Of a DNA stretch of 64,000 nucleotides, positions 56,001 through 64,000 are shown in pieces. The notes beneath the pieces are model-generated. The model was given only the letters and a program-made list of their open reading frames with translations, did no database searches and was not told where the DNA came from. Position 1 is the first letter of the stretch. Each line of letters opens with the position of its first letter. The stretch is from Brachionus manjavacas (lineage: Eukaryota > Rotifera > Eurotatoria > Ploima > Brachionidae). The position numbers and the translations under genes were made by a program. The stretch is from positions 558,001 to 622,000 of the forward strand of contig JAHQIY010000029.1 of the NCBI GenBank assembly GCA_019054805.1. Reading direction: 5' to 3'.

Positions 56001-59000
56001 TTTTTTAAATTTTAAATAAAATTTATTCGCTCTTTTTTTTTTTAAATTCTAAATCAAATTATTTTCATCTTTTTTTTTTTTTTTTTAATAAAATTTATTT
56101 GGTTCTTTTTATTTTTTATTTTTTAATAAAATTTTTTTTTTAAATATAATTATTTTAATCTTTTTTTTTTTTTTTTAAATTTTAAATAAAATTTTTTCAT
56201 TTTTTATTTTTTCTTTTATTTTTTAAATTCTAAATCAAATTATTTTCATCTTTTATTTATTTTTTAAAATTTTAGATAAAATATATTTGCTCTTTTTTTT
56301 TTAAATTTTAAATAAAATTTCTATTCTTCTTTATTTTATTTTTTAAATTCTAAATCAAATTATTTTCATATTTTATTTATTTTTTTAAATTTTAAATAAA
56401 ATTGTTTTCTTCTTTTTTTTTTTTTTAAATTCTAAATCAAATATTTTCATCTTTTATTTTTTTTTTTAAATTTTAAATAAAATTGTTTTCTTCTTTTTTT
56501 TTTAAATTTTAAATAAAATTTATTCGCTCTTTTTTTTTTTAAATTCTAAATCAAATTATTTTCATCTTTATTTTTTTAAATTTTAAATAAAATTATTTTC
56601 ATCTTTTATTTTTTTTTTTAAATTTTAAATAAAATTGTTTTCTTCTTTTTTTTTTAAATTTTAAATAAAATTTCTATTCTTCTTTATTTTATTTTTTAAA
56701 TTCTAACTCAAATTATTTTCATCTTTTATTTATTTTTTTAAATTTTAAATAAAATTGTTTTCTTCTTTTTTTTTTTTCTTTTATTTTTTAAATTCTAACT
56801 CAAATTATTTTCATCTTTTATTTATTTTTTTAAATTTTAAATAAAATTGTTTTCTTCTTTTTTTTTTTTCTTTTATTTTTTAAATTCTAAATCAAATTAT
56901 TTTCATCTTTTATTTATTTTTTAAAATTTTAGATAAAATTTATTTGCTCTTTTTTTTTTTAAATTCTAAATCAAATTATTTTCATCTTTATTTTTTTAAA
57001 TTTTAAATAAAATTATTTTCATCTTTTATTTTTTTTTTTAAATTTTAAATAAAATTGTTTTCTTCTTTTTTTTTTAAATTTTAAATAAAATTTATTCGCT
57101 CTTTTTTTTTTTAAATTCTAAATCAAATTATTTTCATCTTTTATTTTTTTTTTTAAATTTTAAATAAAATTGTTTTCTTCTTTTTTTTTTAAATTTTTAA
57201 AAAAAATTGTTTTCCTCTTTTTTTTTTAAATTTTAAATAAAATTGTTTTCCTCTTTTTTTTTTAAATTCTAAATCAAATTATTTTCATCTTTATTTTTTT
57301 AAATTTTAAATAAAATTTATTCGCTCTTTTTTTTTTATTTTTTAAATTCTAAATCAAATAATTTTCATCTTTTATTTTTTTAAATTTTAAATAAAATTAA
57401 TTCGCTCTTTTTTTTTATTTTTTAATAAAATTATTTTCATCTTTTTATTTATTTTTAAATTCTAAATCAAATTATTTTCATCTTTTTTTTTTTAAATTTT
57501 TAATAAATTTTTTTCATTTTTATTTTTTCTTTTATTTTTTAAATTCTAAATCAAATAATTTTCAGCTTTTATTTTTTTTTTTAATTTCTAAATAAATTTG
57601 TTTTCATCTTTTTTGTTTTTTTTTAAATTCTAAATAAAATTTCTATTCTTCTTCTATTTTTTTTTTAAATTTTAAATAAAATTTATTTGCTCTTTTTTTT
57701 TGTTATTTTTAATAAAATTTATTTGGTTCTTTTTATTTTTTATTTTTTAATAAAATTGTTTTTTCAAATAAAATTATTTTCATCTTTTATTTTTTTTTTT
57801 AAATTTTAAATAAAATTTATTTGCTCTTTTTTTTATTTAAATTCTAAATCAAATTGTTTTCTTCTTTTTTTTTTTAAATTTTAAAAAAAATTTTTTTCTT
57901 TTTTATTTTTTTAAATTTTAAATAAAATTGTTTTCCTCTTTTTTTTTTAAATTCTAAATCAAATTATTTTCATCTTTATTTTTTTAAATTTTAAATAAAA
58001 TTTATTCGCTCTTTTTTTTTTATTTTTTAAATTCTAAATCAAATAATTTTCATCTTTTATTTTTTTAAATTTTAAATAAAATTAATTCGCTCTTTTTTTT
58101 TTATTTTTTAATAAAATTATTTTCATCTTTTTATTTATTTTTAAATTCTAAATCAAATAATTTTCAGCTTTTATTTTTTTTTTTAAATTCTAAATAAAAT
58201 TGTTTTCATCTTTTTTATTTATTTTTAAATTCTAAATCAAATTATTTTCATCTTTTTTTTTTTAAATTTTAAATAAAATTTATTTGCTCTTTTTTTTTGT
58301 TATTTTTAATAAAATTTATTTGGTTCTTTTTATTTTTTATTTTTTAATAAAATTGTTTTTTCAAATAAAATTATTTTCATCTTTTATTTTTTTTTTTATA
58401 TTTTAAATAAAATTTATTTGCTCTTTTTTTATTTAAATTCTAAATCAAATTGTTTTCTTCTTTTTTTTTAAATTTTAAAAAAATTTTTTTCTTTTATTTT
58501 TTTAAATTTTAAATAAAATTGTTTTCCTCTTTTTTTTTAAATTCTAAATCAAATTATTTTCATCTTTATTTTTTTAAATTTTAAATAAAATTTATTCGCT
58601 CTTTTTTTTTATTTTTTAAATTCTAAATCAAATAATTTTCATCTTTTATTTTTTTAAAGTTTAAATAAAATTAATTCGCTCTTTTTATTTATTTTTAAAT
58701 TCTAAATCAAATTATTTTCATCTTTTTTTTTTTAAATTTTAAATAAAATTGTTTTCTTCTTTTTTTTTTAAATTTTAAGTAAAATTTCTATTCTTCCTTA
58801 TTTTATTTTTTAAATTCTAACTCAAATTATTTTCATCTTTTATTTATTTTTTTAAATTTTAAATAAAATTTATTCGCTCTTATTTTTTAATAAAATTGTT
58901 TTTTTAAATAAAATTATTTTCATCTTTTATTTTTTTTTTAAATTTTAAATAAAATTTATTCGCTCTTTTTTTTAAATTCTAAATCAAATTATTTTCATCT

Positions 59001-62000
59001 TTTTTTTTTTTTTTTTAATAAAATTTATTTGGTTCTTTTTATTTTTTATTTTTTAATAAAATTGTTTTTTTAAATATAATTATTTTGATCTTTTATTTTT
59101 TTTTTTAAATTTTAAATAAAATTTATTCGCTCTTTTTTTTTTAAATTCTAAATCAAATTATTTTCATCTTTTTTTTTTTTTTTTTTATAAAAATTTATTT
59201 GTTGATTTTTTTTTTTAAATTTAAAAAAAATTTTTTTCTTTTATTTTTTTAAATTTTAAATAAAATTGTTTTCCTCTTTTTTTTTTAAATTCTAAATCAA
59301 ATTATTTTCATCTTTATTTTTTTAAATTTTAAATAAAATTTATTCGCTCTTTTTTTTTTATTTTTTAAATTCTAAATCAAATAATTTTCATCTTTTATTT
59401 TTTTAAATTTTAAATAAAATTAATTCGCTCTTTTTTTTTTATTTTTTAATAAAATTATTTTCATCTTTTTATTTATTTTTAAATTCTAAATCAAATTATT
59501 TTCATCTTTTTTTTTTTAAATTTTAAATAAAATTGTTTTCTTCTTTTTTTTAAATTTTAAGTAAAATTTCTATTCTTCCTTATTTTATTTTTTAAATTCT
59601 AACTCAAATTATTTTCATCTTTTATTTATTTTTTTAAATTTTAAATAAAATTTATTCGCTCTTATTTTTTAATAAAATTGTTTTTTTAAATAAAATTATT
59701 TTCATCTTTTATTTTTTTTTTAAATTTTAAATAAAATTTATTCGCTCTTTTTTTTAAATTCTAAATCAAATTATTTTCATCTTTTTTTTTTTTTTTAATA
59801 AAATTTATTTGGTTCTTTTTATTTTTTATTTTTTAATAAAATTGTTTTTTTAAATAAAATTATTTTCATCTTTTATTTTTTTTTTAAATTTTAAATAAAA
59901 TTTATTCGCTCTTTTTTTTAAATTCTAAATCAAATTATTTTCATCTTTTTTTTTTTTTTTTAATAAAATTTATTTGGTTCTTTTTTTTTTTTAAATTTTA
60001 AAAAAAATTTTTTTCTTTTTTATTTTTTTAAATTTTAAATAAAATTGTTTTCCTCTTTTTTTTTTTAAATTCTAAATCAAATTATTTTCATCTTTATTTT
60101 TTAAATTTTAAATAAAATTTATTCGCTCTTTTTTTATTTTTTAAATTCTAAATCAAATAATTTTCATCTTTTATTTTTTTAAATTTTAAATAAAATTAAT
60201 TCGCTCTTTTTTTTTATTTTTTAATAAAATTATTTTCATCTTTTTATTTATTTTTAAATTCTAAATCAAATTATTTTCATCTTTTTTTTTTTAAATTTTA
60301 AATAAAATTGTTTTCTTCTTTTTTTTTTAAATTTTAAGTAAAATTTCTATTCTTCCTTATTTTATTTTTTAAATTCTAACTCAAATTATTTTCATCTTTT
60401 ATTTATTTTTTTAAATTTTAAATAAAATTTATTCGCTCTTATTTTTTAATAAAATTGTTTTTTTAAATAAAATTATTTTCATCTTTTATTTTTTTTTTAA
60501 ATTTTAAATAAAATTTATTCGCTCTTTTTTTTTTAAATTCTAAATCAAATTATTTTCATCTTTTTTTTTTTTTTTTTAATAAAATTTATTTGGTTCTTTT
60601 TATTTTTTATTTTTTAATAAAATTGTTTTTTTAAATAAAATTATTTTCATCTTTTATTTTTTTTTTAAATTTTAAATAAAATTTATTCGCTCTTTTTTTT
60701 TTAAATTCTAAATCAAATTATTTTCATCTTTTTTTTTTTTTTAATAAAATTTATTTGGTTCTTTTTTTTTTAAATTTTAAAAAAAATTTTTTTCTTTTTT
60801 ATTTTTTTAAATTTTAAATAAAATTGTTTTCCTCTTTTTTTTAAATTCTAAATCAAATTATTTTCATCTTTATTTTTTAAATTTTAAATAAAATTTATTC
60901 GCTCTTTTTTTTTATTTTTTAAATTCTAACTCAAATTATTTTCATCTTTTATTTATTTTTTTTAAATTTTAAATAAAATTTATTCGCTCTTATTTTTTAA
61001 TAAAATTGTTTTTTTAAATAAAATTATTTTCATCTTTTATTTTTTTTTTTAAATTTTAAATAAATTTATTCGCTCTTTTTTTTTTTAAATTCTAAATCAA
61101 ATTATTTTCATCTTTTTTTTTTTTTTTTTTTAATAAAATTTATTTGGTTATTTTTATTTTTTATTTTTTAATAAAATTGTTTTTTTAAATATAATTATTT
61201 TAATATTTTATTTTTTTTTTAAATTATAAATAAAATTTTTTTCATTTTTTATTTTTTCTTTTATTTTTTAAATTCTAATCAAATTATTTTCATCTTTTAT
61301 TTATTTTTTAAAATTTTAGATAAAATTTATTTGCTCTTTTTTTTTTTTAAATTTTAAATAAAATTTATATTCTTCTTTATTTTATTTTTTAAATTCTAAC
61401 TCAAATTATTTTCATCTTTTATTTATTTTTTAAATTTTAAATAAAATTGTTTTCCTCTTTTTTTTAAATTCTAAATCAAATTATTTTCATCTTTATTTTT
61501 TTAAATTTTAAGTAAAATTTCTATTCTTCTTTATTTTATTTTTTAAATTCTAACTCAAATTATTTTCATCTTTTATTTATTTTTTTAAATTTTAAATAAA
61601 ATTTATTCGCTCTTATTTTTTAATAAAATTGTTTTTTTAAATAAAATTATTTTCATCTTTTATTTTTTTTTTTAAATTTTAAATAAAATTTATTCGCTCT
61701 TTTTTTTTTTAAATTCTAAATCAAATTATTTTCATCTTTTTTTTTTTTTTTTTAATAAAATTTATTTGGTTCTTTTTATTTTTTATTTTTTAATAAAATT
61801 GTTTTTTTAAATAAAATTATTTTCATCTTTTATTTTTTTTTTTAAATTTTAAATAAAATTTATTCGCTCTTTTTTTTTTTAAATTCTAAATCAAATTATT
61901 TTCATCTTTTTTTTTTTTTTTTTAATAAAATTTATTTGGTTCTTTTTTTTTTTATTTTTTAATAAAATTGTTTTTCTAAATCAAATTATTTTCATCTTTA

Positions 62001-64000
62001 TTTTTTTTTTTTTTTTAATAAAATTTATTTGGTTCTTTTTATTTTTTATTTTTTAATAAAATTGTTTTTTTAAATAAAATTATTTTCATCTTTTATTTTT
62101 TTTTTAAATTTTAAATAAAATTGTTTTCTTCTTTTTTTTTTAAATTTTAAGTAAAATTTCTATTCTTCTTTATTTTATTTTTTAAATTCTAACTCAAATT
62201 ATTTTCATCTTTTATTTATTTTTTTAAATTTTAAATAAAATTTATTCGCTCTTATTTTTTAATAAAATTGTTTTTTTAAATAAAATTATTTTCATCTTTT
62301 ATTTTTTTTTAAATTTTAAATAAATTTCTTCGCTCTTTTTTTTTTTAAATTCTAAATCAAATTATTTTCATCTTTTTTTTTTTTTTTTTTAATAAAATTT
62401 ATTTGGTTCTTTTTATTTTTTATTTTTTAATAAAATTGTTTTTTTAAATCTAATTATTTTCATCTTTTATTTTTTTTTTTAAATTTTAAATAAAATTTTT
62501 TTCATTTTTTATTTTTTCTTTTATTTTTTAAATTCTAATCAAATTATTTTCATCTTTTATTTATTTTTTAAAATTTTAGATAAAATTTATTTGCTCTTTT
62601 TTTTTTTTAAATTTTAAATAAAATTTCTATTCTTCTTTATTTTATTTTTTAAATTCTAACTCAAATTATTTTCATCTTTTATTTATTTTTTTAAATTTTA
62701 AATAAAATTTATTCGCTCTTATTTTTTAATAAAATTGTTTTTTTAAATAAAATTATTTTCATCTTTTATTTTTTTTTTTAAATTTTAAATAAAATTTATT
62801 CGCTCTTTTTTTTTTTAAATTATAAATAAAATTATTTTCATCTTTTTTTTTTTTTTTTTAATAAAATTTATTTGGTTCTTTTTATTTTTTATTTTTTAAT
62901 AAAATTGTTTTTTTAAATAAAATTATTTTCATCTTTATTTTTTTTTTTTTTTTAATAAAATTTATTTGGTTCTTTTTATTTTTTATTTTTTAATAAAATT
63001 GTTTTTTTAAATAAAATTATTTTCATCTTTTATTTTTTTTTTTAAATTTTAAATAAAATTGTTTTCTTCTTTTTTTTAAATTTTAAGTAAAATTTCTATT
63101 CTTCTTTATTTTATTTTTTAAATTCTAACTCAAATTATTTTCATCTTTTATTTATTTTTTTAAATTTTAAATAAAATTTATTCGCTCTTATTTTTTAATA
63201 AAATTGTTTTTTTAAATCTAATTATTTTCATCTTTTATTTTTTTTTTTAAATTTTAAATAAAATTTTTTTCATTTTTTATTTTTTCTTTTATTTTTTAAA
63301 TTCTAAATCAAATTATTTTCATCTTTTATTTATTTTTTAAAATTTTAGATAAAATTTATTTGCTCTTTTTTTTTTTTAAATTTTAAATAAAATTTCTATT
63401 CTTTTTTTTTTATTTTTTAAATTCTAACTCAAATTATTTTCATCTTTTATTTATTTTTTTAAATTTTAAATAAAATTTATTCGCTCTTATTTTTTAATAA
63501 AATTGTTTTTTTAAATAAAATTATTTTCATCTTTTATTTTTTTTTAAATTTTAAATAAATTTATTCGCTCTTTTTTTTTTTAAATTCTAAATCAAATTAT
63601 TTTCATCTTTTTTTTTTTTTTTTTAATAAAATTTATTTGGTTCTTTTTATTTTTTATTTTTTAATAAAATTGTTTTTTTAAATCTAATTATTTTCATCTT
63701 TTATTTTTTTTTTAAATTATAAATAAAATTTTTTTCATTTTTTATTTTTTCTTTTATTTTTTAAATTCTAATCAAATTATTTTCATCTTTTATTTATTTT
63801 TTAAAATTTTAGATAAAATTTATTTGCTCTTTTTTTTTTAAATTTTAAATAAAATTTCTATTCTTCTTTATTTTATTTTTTAAATTCTAACTCAAATTAT
63901 TTTCATCTTTTATTTATTTTTTTAAATTTTAAATAAAATTGTTTTCCTCTTTTTTTTTTAAATTCTAAATCAAATTATTTTCATCTTTATTTTTTTAAAT
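50040..64000. repeat. AT-rich satellite, ~14 kb, open to the right edge
   Basis: Head-to-tail units of about 30-45 bp, each a T run, then AAATTYTAAATMAAATT, then a short variant tag. The tags fall into a few classes: TATTTTCATCTT, GTTTTCTTCTT, GTTTTCCTCTT, TATTCGCTCTT, TATTTGCTCTT, TCTATTCTTC and TATTTGGTTC. The order of tags recurs in blocks (e.g. TCTATTCTTC then AACTCAAATTATTTTCATC then TATTCGCTC, many times), so there is higher-order structure. There is no coding potential. T-run length varies most and may partly reflect consensus error. The array is still running at 64000. Confidence 0.93.

Noticed and set aside
50040-64000. Telomeric repeat
   Set aside because: Units are 30-45 bp with variant tags, not a short telomere-type repeat.

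Overview
The window is from an AT-rich animal genome. The evidence is the set of compact spliced genes with introns of about 37-60 bp, abundant non-LTR retrotransposons, pogo/Tigger, Mutator-like and MITE DNA transposons, and fragments of animal host genes (SETD1, RAD51D). A small invertebrate such as a monogonont rotifer would fit, but the species is inferred, not shown. There is no sign of operons, rRNA, tRNA or CRISPR. Several otherwise intact genes change frame inside A or T runs, so some breaks may be consensus errors.

Layout. (1) Positions 1-7528: four minus-strand genes in a row. They are a coiled-coil/C2HC zinc-finger gene running off the left edge, a DDE transposase whose last exons are a Ulp1-type (C48) protease plus a RING-H2 finger, a JAMM/MPN-like protein, and a six-exon chromodomain-like protein. 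This is the best candidate for an undescribed system: a transposon-like cassette with SUMO/ubiquitin-handling parts. (2) 8040-8640 is an unexplained island of higher GC. (3) 8995-14772 is a satellite of about 43 monomers of about 134 bp, each an imperfect palindrome, containing a recent 1.87-kb higher-order duplication. (4) 15510-17543 is a GC-rich SETD1 (H3K4 methyltransferase) fragment, rearranged and broken. (5) 17.7-32.9 kb is a graveyard of LINE pieces, three pogo/Tigger relatives (one a clean 716-bp insertion), a decayed RHS-core gene, a twin-primed LINE inversion and a long-TIR MITE.

(6) 33.35-33.71 kb is the N-terminal part of a RAD51D-like gene. (7) 35.4-36.95 kb is a three-exon Mutator-like transposase whose 5' side runs straight into an AT-rich satellite (36.94-38.48 kb). 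(8) 38.9-43.1 kb and 47.3-47.9 kb hold small, mostly spliced genes for membrane, coiled-coil and basic proteins of unknown family, on both sides of a nearly full-length CR1-like LINE (43.3-47.05 kb). (9) 47.97-50.0 kb is a second transposase-like spliced gene, again cut off by satellite. (10) 50.04 kb to the right end is about 14 kb of the same AT-rich satellite, built from a small set of variant 30-45-bp units.

Transposases, MITEs and LINEs have inserted into one another, so the relative order of several events can be read directly. Host genes are present only as fragments.
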